The position numbers were made by a program, and so were the translations under genes. DNA of 64,000 bases from Acinetobacter lwoffii (GTDB lineage Bacteria > Pseudomonadota > Gammaproteobacteria > Pseudomonadales > Moraxellaceae), in contig NZ_CP077369.1 of assembly GCF_019048525.1 (NCBI RefSeq), positions 3,100,001 to 3,164,000 on the forward strand. The letters run 5' to 3'. The notes under the pieces are model-generated. The model searched no databases. It was not told the origin of the DNA and saw only the letters and a program-made list of their open reading frames with translations. This document shows positions 19,498 to 28,235 of the stretch, in pieces. Every line of letters begins with the position of its first letter. Positions within the stretch are counted from its first letter, which is position 1.

Positions 19498-19732
19498 TTG
19501 GCCGCCATCATATAAATAAATTAGATTTTTGGCAATAAAATTTAGCGAAACTTCTATAAAAAGTGGTTTATTCAGCTAAAAATCATCCGGAATCAAAGCC
19601 AACCTGAGTATTTTCATTCAAAGATTTGAATCTTGAAATGATCTTGAGTTGTATTTAACTCAGTAGAAAATGATGAGAGAAATAACCGCATTCAGCATCA
19701 AGTGGATCAACAATCAAAAAAATTGAGACATA

Positions 19733-19765
19733 AAAAAACCCAATCAAATTGACTGGGTTTTTAAA
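19733..19765 (-). terminator. Terminator of the upstream tRNA-Ser gene copy
   Basis: AAAAAACCC and GGGTTTTT flank an imperfect stem just 3' of tRNA-Ser copy 2 on the minus strand. Confidence 0.75.
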
Positions 19766-19768
19766 ATT

Positions 19769-19858
19769 TGGCGGAAGCGGTGAGATTCGAACTCACGGAG
19801 GACTCACACCCTCGTCGGTTTTCAAGACCGGTGCATTAAACCGCTCTGCCACGCTTCC
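19769..19858 (-). tRNA. tRNA-Ser(UGA), copy 2
   Basis: This has the same 90-base sequence and structure as copy 1, 361 bases away in the same orientation. The 5' flanks also resemble each other for about 25 bases (GGCCG.CAT.ATATAAA). Each copy has its own terminator, so the pair looks like an old tandem duplication of a whole transcription unit. The spacer between the copies holds no gene. Confidence 0.97.
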
Positions 19859-19946
19859 ATGGCCGACATGATATAAACAAAAATCACGCTTGGCAAATAT
19901 TTTTATGCTTTCGCTGCATCAACTGCACAAAATAAAATCAATTATA

Positions 19947-20441
19947 TTAATCTGCTGAATTTTCTGGCTTTTCATAACGAATTGAATTGATGAACCAGAG
20001 TTTCTTGCCGGAGGGAGTCACTACTTCGGCTTCATCATCGACCTGCTTGCCCAATAACGCGCGTGCCATCGGCGAACTGATCGAAATATGCTGCGGATGA
20101 TGATCATAAATTTCATCTACACCGACAATGCGTAAAGTTTTTTGTTCACCTTCTTCATTTTCAATGTCCACCCAGGCACCAAAATAAACTTTTCCTTCCT
20201 GCTCCGGGGAAAAATCGATGATTTTCAGTTCTTCGAGGCGCTTGCCGAGATACCTGACCCGTCGATCAATTTTACGCAAAATTTGCTTGTTATATTGGTA
20301 GTCTGCGTTTTCAGAACGGTCGCCAAGACTGGCTGCCCAGTTCACTTTTTTGGTAATTTCAGGACGTTCTTCATGCCAGAGATTCTTAAGTTCTGCCACC
20401 AATTTATCGTGTCCAGCACGGGTGATTAAGTTGGATTTCAT
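19947..20441 (-). CDS. greB: Transcription elongation factor GreB
   Basis: Gre factors enter the RNA polymerase secondary channel and stimulate cleavage of backtracked RNA. The 164-residue protein has an N-terminal coiled coil with the GDRSENADYQYNK tip, where GreB carries Asp and Glu residues for the cleavage metal. The C-terminal FKBP-like domain includes ISSPMARALLGKQVDDE. WAASLGDRSENADYQ distinguishes GreB from GreA. It is a lone gene downstream of the tRNA-Ser copies' upstream flank. A greA paralogue is at 54853. Confidence 0.96.
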   Translation of the reverse strand: MKSNLITRAGHDKLVAELKNLWHEERPEITKKVNWAASLGDRSENADYQYNKQILRKIDRRVRYLGKRLEELKIIDFSPEQEGKVYFGAWVDIENEEGEQKTLRIVGVDEIYDHHPQHISISSPMARALLGKQVDDEAEVVTPSGKKLWFINSIRYEKPENSAD

Positions 20442-20803
20442 ACGTCTTGCTGATCAAATTTTCAGTGTTTTAACTTACAAACAGCTTATTTTATTTACCA
20501 CTTTAACACAATGGTAAAATTCCAAAAAAATTAACTTTATATTTCAATATCTTAAAATTATTTTTAAAAATAATTTGTGTACAAAATTTGACAATCGTTT
20601 TTCAGATCATTAATATGCCACCAACTTCCGGAAATGCTTAATTTTTAATCTATGTAGTTTTTCTACATAATTATCTTTAAATCTCTTGTCATTTTGAATG
20701 ACGTCATGACTGCCCAACCCTTATTGAATTTATCAAACTGTTAAAATTTCTGGCTTTGTTGGCTGTGATTTTTAGGGCATAAATTACTTGTAGCGGAGAC
20801 AAC
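20442..20803 (+). promoter_or_regulatory. Divergent intergenic region greB/lytic transglycosylase with promoter and hairpins
   Basis: A near-consensus promoter, TTGACA (20588-20593) and TAATAT (20611-20616) with a 17-base spacer, points at the transglycosylase gene and would leave a leader of about 180 bases. That leader has a perfect hairpin TATGTAG-TTTTT-CTACATA (20651-20669). It also has overlapping palindromes GTCAT..ATGAC, ATGACGTCAT and GTCATGAC (20689-20710). No ORF or known riboswitch was recognised. The rest is AT-rich. Confidence 0.5.
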
Positions 20804-21919
20804 ATGCACAGTAGTTCATCCACTGGGTCGAGGCTTTGCCTAAGATCTGTAATTTCTTCTCTCCCTTTGAAAGCACTTGTACTGAGCACTGCATTTATTC
20901 CCCTACACAGTATCAATGCAAGTAAGACCACACTTCAGTTTGATCATGTGGTCAATAGCAATAAGTTGACCGTGGTTGCGGTTGAAAATCCGACTACTGT
21001 ATTCCAGGATGGACAACATCTGCATGGCTTCGGTTATGATCTGGTTCGTAACTATGCTAACAATCTGAATGTAAAACTCGATTTTAAAATCGTTCCTGAT
21101 AATCAGACTGCCCTACAGTGGGTTGCTCAGGGTAAAGCCAATCTGGCTATGACGACTACTGATATACGCACCATTGAAAACAAGCGTTTGACGTCGTTCT
21201 CGGCCACTTGTGGCGATGAATCAATTCTGTCGAGTAATGGCTTGAATACCAATTTAAATCTGGTGTTTAAATCTGCTACAGATCCTTTGAGCCAGACGGC
21301 CAGTGCTTTTGTCTGCAAAGGCAAACAAAGTGGTGCCATTAAGCAGCTTGCTTCATTTTATAATCAGAATGTCGTGAAAGAGGAATCTTGGACCACCATT
21401 CAACGTGATTTGAACAACCGTCTGCCGATCTATGAAGCGAGTTTTAAACAGACAGCGCAGCAGTATGACCTGGATTGGCATTTACTGGCGGCCATTGGTT
21501 ATCAGGAATCTTATCTGAAACCGAATTCAGTTTCTCCGACGGGTGTGCGTGGTTTGATGATGCTGACCAACAGTACAGCAAAAGCCATGGGCGTGAGTAA
21601 CCGTACCGATCCGGCTCAAAGTATTCAGGGTGGCGCCAAGTATTATGATCAAATGCTTAGTCGCTATGATCATATTCCTTTTCCAGATCGGAACTGGTTT
21701 GCACTGGTGGCTTATAATATGGGTCCAGGTGCAGTGAATCAGTTGCAAAAGCGCATTCAGTCGCAAGGCAAGAACCCGAATAACTGGGTGAACTTATATG
21801 CCTATCTGGATCAGAATAAAGCCAATAATGGTCGTTACCGTCAAGCGGTGCAATATGTGACCCGTATTCGTGCTTATCTGGAGCATATCAAGACCACACC
21901 ACAATTGGTGAATATCTAA
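20804..21919 (+). CDS. MltF-like lytic transglycosylase with shortened solute-binding domain
   Basis: A 371-residue periplasmic or outer-membrane protein. A signal sequence (about residues 18-42) precedes a solute-binding-protein-like region (about 48-150) and a C-terminal lysozyme-like SLT domain (about 212-360). The catalytic glutamate is Glu235 in GYQESYLKP, followed by GVRGLMMLTNSTAKAMGV and ALVAYNMGPGAV. MltF of E. coli is about 500 residues with a full two-lobed binding domain. Here the second part of that domain is missing and a Cys-containing linker replaces it. It should cleave peptidoglycan to 1,6-anhydromuropeptides. GGAGA lies just ahead of the start. Confidence 0.88.
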   Translation: MHSSSSTGSRLCLRSVISSLPLKALVLSTAFIPLHSINASKTTLQFDHVVNSNKLTVVAVENPTTVFQDGQHLHGFGYDLVRNYANNLNVKLDFKIVPDNQTALQWVAQGKANLAMTTTDIRTIENKRLTSFSATCGDESILSSNGLNTNLNLVFKSATDPLSQTASAFVCKGKQSGAIKQLASFYNQNVVKEESWTTIQRDLNNRLPIYEASFKQTAQQYDLDWHLLAAIGYQESYLKPNSVSPTGVRGLMMLTNSTAKAMGVSNRTDPAQSIQGGAKYYDQMLSRYDHIPFPDRNWFALVAYNMGPGAVNQLQKRIQSQGKNPNNWVNLYAYLDQNKANNGRYRQAVQYVTRIRAYLEHIKTTPQLVNI

Positions 21920-21950
21920 GCTAAAACCTTAGCATTAATCAAAATGCCAT

Positions 21951-21981
21951 AAAAAAAGCTTACCTCAGGGTAAGCTTTTTT
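21951..21981. terminator. Intrinsic terminator between convergent genes
   Basis: AAAAAAAGCTTACC pairs with GGTAAGCTTTTTT around a TCA-G loop. It is symmetrical and probably serves both strands. Confidence 0.9.
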
Positions 21982-22012
21982 CGTCTTCATTCAGGCTAAT
22001 GTTTTAGCAGAA

Positions 22013-22399
22013 TTAAGCCGTGGTATTTTCAAGTACTTTCTTGAACAAATCTTTTTGTTCCTGACTTGGTTTTGCAGTCTGAAGTGCCATCAATTGTGAC
22101 ATATCACCCTGTACTTTGATTTTACCTGTCATGAAGGCCTGCATCGCAGCCGCCATATCAAACTCCAGGAAAACTTTACGTAGAGTTTCGCCATCCATAT
22201 TCAGCGTGGTTTTGGCATTTGAAGACAAACCTTTTTTGATTGCCCCACTATCTAAAGATAGTTCAGTATTACCTGTAGTGTCCGCTACAACCAAATTAAT
22301 CGCAAGGTTCGCCAAAGCTGGTGGCAAATTCAAATCGCCAGCTTGCGCAGTTAGAGTTTCTACAGTTGAAAACCAATCATCAGTTAAAAAAGCAGGCAT
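22013..22399 (-). CDS. SCP2 sterol-binding domain protein
   Basis: A 128-residue single-domain protein of the SCP2 fold. The pattern of a beta-strand region (AINLVVADTTGNTELSLDSG), then TTLNMDGETLRKVFLEFD, AAMQAFMTGKIKVQGDMSQL and a C-terminal helix is typical. Such proteins bind hydrophobic ligands (lipids, acyl-CoA); in bacteria the ligand is usually unknown. No signal peptide. It lies between the transglycosylase terminator and ttcA, in the same direction as ttcA but 206 bases from it, so probably a separate unit. Confidence 0.85.
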   Translation of the reverse strand: MPAFLTDDWFSTVETLTAQAGDLNLPPALANLAINLVVADTTGNTELSLDSGAIKKGLSSNAKTTLNMDGETLRKVFLEFDMAAAMQAFMTGKIKVQGDMSQLMALQTAKPSQEQKDLFKKVLENTTA

Positions 22400-22605
22400 G
22401 ATCTTTCCTCAAATTATTTGTTCATTTGTGTCGACTATCCAGACGACATCATGTTGAAGCTATTATGCTTGTGCTTTGTTATATCATGATCATTAGCGCA
22501 AAGGCTAACGAATTTTGTACGCGCCGTTCAATTTTTGTAGTTCTATTTTTATTTATGTTTATAAGCAGACATCAACCCGCAGGCTGATGTCTACACGTTC
22601 TAAAA

Positions 22606-23532
22606 TTAGTCTGCAGCAAAGCCCAGATTGACCATATTGATCCGACGGTTCTCGCCTTCCACAGCTTCTTCAGTTGAATCACCGCCTTTGAAGTCGAATT
22701 CACGCTGGCTGTCCAGCACTTCAAAATCAAATAATTCACGATCGACCAGCTGCGATGGCGAAACATTTTGCAATGCGCCAAAAATGCTGTGCAGACGTTT
22801 TGGATGTGCTTTATCCCAATCACGTAACATGTCATTGATAATTGCGCGCTGCAGGTTGTCCTGAGAGCCACATAAATTACATGGAATAATTGGAAATTGA
22901 CGCATTTCTGCATATTTGATGATGTCTTTTTCTTCCACATAGGCCAGTGGGCGAATCAGAATGTTCTTTTTGTCTGAAGACAACAGTTTTGGTGGCATAG
23001 CTTTCAAGCTGCCGCCATGGAACAGGTTCAGGAAGAAAGTCGCCAAGATATCATCACGATGATGGCCTAAAGCAACTTTGGTCGCGCCAATTTCCTGCGC
23101 AAAACCGTATAAAGAACCACGACGCAAACGCGAACAGACTGCACAATAGGTTTTGCCTTCTGGCGTCAGTTTTTTGGTAATGCTGTAGGTGTCTTTTTCC
23201 AGAATGTAATACGGAATGTTATTTTCTTCTAAATAACGCGGCAGAACATCTTCAGGGAAGCCTGGCTGTTTCTGATCCAGATTCACAGCCACTACATCGA
23301 AATTGATCGGTGCGATGCGCTTGAACTGTAGCAGGATATCCAACAGGGTATAACTGTCTTTACCACCAGAAATACACACCATGACCTTATCGCCTTCTTC
23401 AATCATCTTGAAGTCACGAATGGCATGTCCGACCTGGCGGCGAAGCTTCTTCAACAAACGGTAGTAGGCTGAGCTTGTTGGCAGTTCAGGTTTGAAATTA
23501 AATCCTTGTTCGGACTCAACTGGCGAGTACAT
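22606..23532 (-). CDS. ttcA: tRNA 2-thiocytidine(32) synthetase TtcA
   Basis: TtcA thiolates cytidine-32 in a subset of tRNAs using ATP and a [4Fe-4S] cluster. The 308-residue protein has the PP-loop [11 protein letters not shown] (Ser55 onward). [11 protein letters not shown] motif and a later CNLCGSQ motif supply the cluster cysteines. Length and motifs match the family. The ATG at 23532 is followed by the usual family N-terminus. The divergent region upstream is large and structured. Confidence 0.96.
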   Translation of the reverse strand: MYSPVESEQGFNFKPELPTSSAYYRLLKKLRRQVGHAIRDFKMIEEGDKVMVCISGGKDSYTLLDILLQFKRIAPINFDVVAVNLDQKQPGFPEDVLPRYLEENNIPYYILEKDTYSITKKLTPEGKTYCAVCSRLRRGSLYGFAQEIGATKVALGHHRDDILATFFLNLFHGGSLKAMPPKLLSSDKKNILIRPLAYVEEKDIIKYAEMRQFPIIPCNLCGSQDNLQRAIINDMLRDWDKAHPKRLHSIFGALQNVSPSQLVDRELFDFEVLDSQREFDFKGGDSTEEAVEGENRRINMVNLGFAAD

Positions 23533-24031
23533 AGACGAGATTAACCCATAAAAAAAATACCGCGCAATTTTAGCCGATTCAGACCGCTATCGCATCAAAA
23601 GAATTTATTTTCATGAAAATGTCTTATTAGTTTCATTTTCATGTTTTATTTAGATTGATATATTGAACGATTGCGTTCATTTTTTAGTCAAGATGCTTAT
23701 CTTTTGGACTTTTCCACAGTTGTCCACAAAAGCTGTGGATAACTTTGTGGATTGAAACAGACTTGACAACTTGTCCGGCTCAAAAGATAAGGCTTTTCTT
23801 TGAATTGATCATTTTTTGATCAATTTAATTATTAATAAAAATCAAATAGTTAACCCTGTCAAGCCTAAGGTTTTAAATTAAATCATATTTTTTTTTCTAT
23901 CGCTAAAATGTAAAAAATGACTTGCATTTACAAACTCGTTTATAAATGCAGCGCACAAGTCTTTTCATTCCGTAATTTTTTGTTAAACTCTTTATTAAAT
24001 TTTTCTCGCTTGTGTTTACTTAATATAAACA
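23533..24031. other. Large structured intergenic region between ttcA and a transglycosylase gene
   Basis: No convincing ORF. It contains several perfect inverted repeats: CATGAAAATG (23612-23621) with CATTTTCATG (23634-23643), TGAACG-ATTG-CGTTCA (23664-23679) followed by six T, CTTATCTTTTG (23696-23706) with CAAAAGATAAG (23781-23791), and AATTGATCA-TTTTT-TGATCAATT (23803-23825). A DnaA-box cluster sits inside the third pair. The remainder to 24031 is very AT-rich and presumably holds the promoter of the downstream gene. Confidence 0.6.
23710..23754. promoter_or_regulatory. Cluster of four DnaA-box-like 9-mers
   Basis: Four sites in 45 bases: TTTTCCACA (23710-23718) and TTGTCCACA (23720-23728) read forward. 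TGTGGATAA (23734-23742) is the exact complement of the consensus TTATCCACA, and TGTGGATTG (23746-23754) also reads in reverse. The two central sites form an 11-base inverted repeat with one mismatch and a 5-base spacer. No dnaA, dnaN or gyrB gene is nearby, so this is not oriC by context. Confidence 0.6.
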
Positions 24032-24904
24032 ATGAAAATAAATGTGCATGTTTTGGGGCGTTATGGGATCAGTGGTTTGCTATTGGCAAGCTGTTGTCAT
24101 TTTGCTTATGCTGGTCAAACGATCTATCAATTACGCGACAGTAATGGCAGTACTTTATTGACTAATAAGAAAAGTCGCTATAATCATCTACAGGTAGAAA
24201 AGAAAACCTATTATCCAGACAGCAATATTCACAGTTATAGCAACTGGGGCTCGAGTGAAGCCTCGGTATTGCCTAGCTATAGTAGAAATAAAAATGCCTA
24301 TGACTCGATCATCCGTCAGGCAGCACAAACCTATGGTGTATCTGAAGGCTTGATTAAAGCTGTGATGCATACCGAATCCGGTTTTAATGTACAGGCACGC
24401 TCTCCAGTCGGTGCACAGGGCTTAATGCAACTCATGCCGGCGACTGCCCGTCGTTTTAATGTCAGCAATGCTTATGACCCGCAGCAGAATATTATGGCAG
24501 GTGCCAAATATCTGGCCTGGTTATTAAAACGCTTTAATGGCAATACCACCTTGGCACTGGCAGGCTATAATGCTGGTGAAGGTAATGTCGCTAAATATAA
24601 GGGCGTACCACCGTTTCGTGAAACTCAGGACTATGTCCGTCGTGTCAGCAGCCGTTATCAGAACCTATATGCTCAAGGTCTAGGTAATCATAGTGCTGCC
24701 TATACAGCATCTTCTGATACTGGCCGTGTGATTGCCAGTTCTGACAATTATTCGACTGGAACCACCACAGCTTCCAATATTCAGGCTGCCAAGTATCAGC
24801 GTCAGATCATTGCTCAAGCGGATGGCAGTTTCACCGATGCACCGGCAGGCTCTTATGCCACCGCCAATGCGTCAGCATCTGCAAAAATATATTTAAGTGA
24901 ATAA
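24032..24904 (+). CDS. Secreted lytic transglycosylase, SLT domain
   Basis: A 290-residue protein with a signal peptide (about residues 1-28, ending CHFAYAG). A short region QTIYQLRDSNGSTLLTNKK resembles the DUF4124 segment often found ahead of SLT domains. The SLT domain (about 90-210) has catalytic Glu115 in MHTESGFN, then GAQGLMQLMPATARRFNV and LALAGYNAGEGNV. The C-terminal 70 residues are Ser/Ala/Thr-rich and low in complexity. It should cut the glycan strand of peptidoglycan. The ATG at 24032 is the only start compatible with a signal peptide. Confidence 0.93.
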   Translation: MKINVHVLGRYGISGLLLASCCHFAYAGQTIYQLRDSNGSTLLTNKKSRYNHLQVEKKTYYPDSNIHSYSNWGSSEASVLPSYSRNKNAYDSIIRQAAQTYGVSEGLIKAVMHTESGFNVQARSPVGAQGLMQLMPATARRFNVSNAYDPQQNIMAGAKYLAWLLKRFNGNTTLALAGYNAGEGNVAKYKGVPPFRETQDYVRRVSSRYQNLYAQGLGNHSAAYTASSDTGRVIASSDNYSTGTTTASNIQAAKYQRQIIAQADGSFTDAPAGSYATANASASAKIYLSE

Positions 24905-25080
24905 TTCCTAAACAGCTTTGTTTTTAAAGACCTATGTTTTTATTTGTACAAAGAATATCCTGTGTTTTTTGTAGCCAAATGCTATTTTTTCCTTGAATTC
25001 TTCTCGATTTCACCGCATATTGATTTCAATGATTTACATTTAATAATCAGATTATTTTTCTGTAATAAGAGGATTTCTCA

Positions 25081-25986
25081 ATGATGCGGATTGGTTTGTT
25101 CTTGCTAACCAACCTCGCGGTACTGGTTGTAGCTGGCATTATCTTGTCACTCTTCGGTGTCGGTAGTTACCATGGCGCAGGTGGCTTGAATCTAGGCAAC
25201 CTGTTGGTCATCTGTTTTGTGTTCGGTATGGTCGGCTCAATGATTTCCCTGTTCATGTCTAAATGGATGGCGAAAAAGACCACGGGTACTGAACTGATTG
25301 ACCCGAATGCACCTCGTAACCAAGCTGAAGCCTGGTTGCTCCAAGAAGTTGCACAACTTTCTCAGCGTGCAGGCATTAAAATGCCGGAAGTGGGTATTTT
25401 CCCCTCTTACCAGTCGAATGCCTTTGCCACCGGCTGGAACAAAAATGATGCTCTCGTTGCGGTATCAACTGGCTTGCTTGAGCGTATGAACAAAGACGAA
25501 CTTCGTGCTGTATTGGCGCATGAAATCGGTCACGTTGCCAATGGCGATATGGTGACTCTTGCCCTGATCCAGGGTGTGGTGAACGCCTTTGTAATGTTCT
25601 TCGCACGTGTCGCAGGTGATTTTATTGATCGCAATGTCTTTGGTCGTGAAGAAGGTGAAGCTCCGGGTATTGCCTATTTCGTAATTACCATTGTGCTGGA
25701 TATCGTGTTCGGTATCTTGGCGTCGTCGATTGTGATGTGGTTCTCTCGTCACCGTGAATACCGTGCTGATGAAGCAGGCGCACGTCTGGCAGGTAAACAA
25801 GCTATGATTTCAGCATTACTGCGCTTACAGGCAGAATCTGAAATGCCAGATGCCATGCCGAAAGAAATGAAAGCATTTGCGATTTCTGCGGGTAAAGAAG
25901 AAGGCTTTAGCCTTGCTGCATTGTTCCAGACACATCCAAGCATCGAACAGCGTGTCGCTGCATTGCAACAACTTGATTGTGCTTAA
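25081..25986 (+). CDS. htpX: Membrane zinc protease HtpX
   Basis: HtpX is an inner-membrane zinc metalloprotease that degrades damaged membrane proteins alongside FtsH. The 301-residue protein has two N-terminal helices, the zinc site HEIGH (residues 147-151), two further hydrophobic helices, and the third ligand in EYRADEAGA (about residue 226). It ends in the conserved [20 protein letters not shown] precedes the two ATGs, and either 25081 or 25084 could be the start. ftsH is also in this window but unlinked. Confidence 0.97.
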   Translation: MMRIGLFLLTNLAVLVVAGIILSLFGVGSYHGAGGLNLGNLLVICFVFGMVGSMISLFMSKWMAKKTTGTELIDPNAPRNQAEAWLLQEVAQLSQRAGIKMPEVGIFPSYQSNAFATGWNKNDALVAVSTGLLERMNKDELRAVLAHEIGHVANGDMVTLALIQGVVNAFVMFFARVAGDFIDRNVFGREEGEAPGIAYFVITIVLDIVFGILASSIVMWFSRHREYRADEAGARLAGKQAMISALLRLQAESEMPDAMPKEMKAFAISAGKEEGFSLAALFQTHPSIEQRVAALQQLDCA

Positions 25987-26007
25987 GTAAAACTTTAGTT
26001 TTGATTC

Positions 26008-26036
26008 AAAAAAAGCCTGCTATTGCAGGCTTTTTT
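26008..26036 (+). terminator. Intrinsic terminator after htpX
   Basis: AAAAAAGCCTGC pairs with GCAGGCTTTTTT around TATT. It is symmetrical and lies between convergent genes. Confidence 0.9.
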
Positions 26037-26066
26037 ATTGGATTTAATTATTCTTTAGCTGACCTA

Positions 26067-26648
26067 TCATTGGCTGAACCATTGATACAGCGCCACAGCA
26101 CCCCACCCGATCGCGATAACAAATAAAATCAGGAATAAAGTGCCTAAAATATCGGGGATGTGAATCCAGATCCAGGCCACCACGGGATTGCGCCAGAATG
26201 CAGATTGCTGTTGTTTGCGCTCCAGACTTTCATGCAAAAATGGATGCACCACATGCCGGTCACTGCTAATCTGATATTCCTCACGAATATGCAAGTGTAC
26301 GACATCGAGTGCCTTGCGACTGGGCCGGATAAAAATATCAAAGACCGTGCCCGCCACCGGAATAAATCCTACTACCGCATCGATCGCCGCCATCTTCATC
26401 ACTGGATTGAGTTTGGCACTCGGCACCCCGATCTGTTTGGCCTTATGAATGGCATAACAGGTCAATACAAAACCGGCAATATCTCCCGCAACCGGAATCG
26501 TACTTAAAGCCGCGTCTGCCCCTACTCCTTGCTTGGTAAACGGAATACGCACCACGGAGTCCATCATATTGGCAAACTTGGCCAGATCACGTTCCAGACG
26601 TATCACCTCTTGTTGGCTTAGTTTTGGTTTTTGTCCAGGCTCAGGCAT
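26067..26648 (-). CDS. DUF4112-type membrane protein
   Basis: A 193-residue protein. LDRDLAKFANMMDS-like LERDLAKFANMMDS, GADAALSTIPVAGDIAGFVL, and AAIDAVVGFIPVAGTVFDIF show the duplicated IPVAGD/IPVAGT hydrophobic segments that mark DUF4112. A third helix (GTLFLILFVIAIGWGAVALY) ends the protein. No enzymatic role is known for the family. It is convergent with htpX, and mgtE lies upstream on the same strand with only a 75-base gap, so the two may be co-transcribed. Confidence 0.82.
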   Translation of the reverse strand: MPEPGQKPKLSQQEVIRLERDLAKFANMMDSVVRIPFTKQGVGADAALSTIPVAGDIAGFVLTCYAIHKAKQIGVPSAKLNPVMKMAAIDAVVGFIPVAGTVFDIFIRPSRKALDVVHLHIREEYQISSDRHVVHPFLHESLERKQQQSAFWRNPVVAWIWIHIPDILGTLFLILFVIAIGWGAVALYQWFSQ

Positions 26649-26722
26649 AGGTTATTCCAGAAATGATGCTGATTTTCTTGAGCATAAAGTATTTTTTCTA
26701 CGCTGATGTATCAATCTGTGAA

Positions 26723-28063
26723 TTAAAACAATAATTTGGAAGCAACGAATAAATACAGAATCACACCGGTAGCATCGCAGATAGAAGTCACTAACGGCGC
26801 CGAAGCACTGGCAGGATCAAGTTTGAGTTTATTTAAAATAAAAGGCAGACTCATGCCGATCAGGCAGCCCATCAATACAATCCCGAGCATACTGATGGCC
26901 AGCACCACAGCTACCATGATATCTCCCCGAATATAACCCAGAATGGATACCGCAATCGCCATAGTGCCGCCTAAGCACAGCGCCACCAGAGATTCGCGAC
27001 TGAGCAAATTAAACCAATCCTTAAATTCGACATCGCCTGTGGCCAAGGCACGCACCATCAAGGTGGCTGATTGCGAACCGGCATTCCCGCCACTGCCTAC
27101 CAAAAGTGGCAAGAAAAATACCAACACGATATGTGCGGCAATGATCTCTTCAAAGTGTGCAATGCCGATTCCCGAGAGCAGACTGCCAAAAACCAGAATG
27201 ACCAGCCAAAAGACCCGCTTCTGATACAGGGTCAAAATCGGGGCAGTTTTAAGGCTCAATTCAGTCAACGGTGTCACTGCACCCGACTTTAAAATATCTT
27301 CAGTGGTTTCGGCTTCGACAATGTCCATAGCATCGTCATAAGTAACAATTCCTAAGAGTTTTTGCTGTGCATCAACTACAGGCAGAGCAATAAAATCATA
27401 ATAGGCCAAGGCTCGAGCTACAATTTCCTGATCATCTGTTACCTGAGCAGAAATGACGTCACGTTGCATCACCTCGGCAATGCTCAGCTCAGGTAAGGCC
27501 TGTATGATCTGCCTTAAGGAAATCACACCGATCAGCCGTTCTTCTGCATCGACAATATAAATCAAATACAGGGTTTCCTGCCCGGCGGCCACCACACGTA
27601 AAGCCTGTATCGCTTCATCCATGGTTAAATCGGGTGAGAGCGTCACAAAACTTGAGCTCATCATGGCACCCGCTGTACCTTCCGGATAGATGGCCAGATC
27701 TTTGAGTGTCTGCTGGGATTCTTCAGATAATGCGCTCATCAATTGCAGCTGTAGCGGCGGCGAAAACTGCTTATAAATATCGACAAAATCATCAGAGGGC
27801 ATTGCGTCCAGAATGGGAACAAGTTCTGAAATGGATAAGTACTTTGTCACGTTTAACTGCTGCCCTAGGGGCATAAAGGCATAGACCAAGCTTGATTCAT
27901 TCAGTTGCCTTAAAATTTGGGCCTGTTGCCGAGCATCTAAACGACTTAAAATGCGCGCCTGATCGGCGACATTCAGCTGACTGAGTAAGCCTACAGCGAT
28001 GTCGTGATTTTCAGAATGTAATTGTTGTTGGATATGCTGGATTTTCTCTGAAATTGTCGGCAT
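26723..28063 (-). CDS. mgtE: Magnesium transporter MgtE
   Basis: MgtE is a homodimeric magnesium channel gated by cytoplasmic magnesium. The 446-residue protein has the superhelical N domain (about 15-130), two CBS domains (about 130-260) and five helices. It includes the pore motif PLLVGSGGNAGSQSATLMVR, with the conserved GGNAGSQ. The start at 28063 (MPTISEKIQ) is preferred over an in-frame ATG nine codons earlier because it fits family length; the difference is not decisive. Mg2+ sensing by the N and CBS domains is known for the family. Confidence 0.95.
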   Translation of the reverse strand: MPTISEKIQHIQQQLHSENHDIAVGLLSQLNVADQARILSRLDARQQAQILRQLNESSLVYAFMPLGQQLNVTKYLSISELVPILDAMPSDDFVDIYKQFSPPLQLQLMSALSEESQQTLKDLAIYPEGTAGAMMSSSFVTLSPDLTMDEAIQALRVVAAGQETLYLIYIVDAEERLIGVISLRQIIQALPELSIAEVMQRDVISAQVTDDQEIVARALAYYDFIALPVVDAQQKLLGIVTYDDAMDIVEAETTEDILKSGAVTPLTELSLKTAPILTLYQKRVFWLVILVFGSLLSGIGIAHFEEIIAAHIVLVFFLPLLVGSGGNAGSQSATLMVRALATGDVEFKDWFNLLSRESLVALCLGGTMAIAVSILGYIRGDIMVAVVLAISMLGIVLMGCLIGMSLPFILNKLKLDPASASAPLVTSICDATGVILYLFVASKLLF

Positions 28064-28206
28064 AAGCAGCTCATTATAAAAGTCTGGCATTCAAGAGATG
28101 TTTGTCCTGATCCCTGTATCCTAATTTTTCATGTGAATAATTTTAATGATCATGCTGCAATATGACGATATTTTTTGTATAAATCAATTCCTCGATATTT
28201 AGCCAG

Positions 28207-28235
28207 AAAAAAGCCTGACTGAGTCAGGCTTGTTC
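28207..28235 (-). terminator. Terminator overlapping the end of the second RND gene
   Basis: AAGCCTGACT and AGTCAGGCTT pair around the 3' end of the coding region on the minus strand, followed by TTTTT. It overlaps the stop codon at 28224-28226. Confidence 0.75.

Noticed and set aside
20704..20931. 75-codon minus-strand ORF upstream of the MltF-like gene
   Set aside because: It overlaps the signal-peptide coding region of a better gene and has no ribosome-binding site.
23710..23760. Chromosomal origin oriC
   Set aside because: DnaA boxes alone do not make oriC. dnaA, dnaN, rpmH and gyrB are absent, and the flanking genes are ttcA and a transglycosylase.
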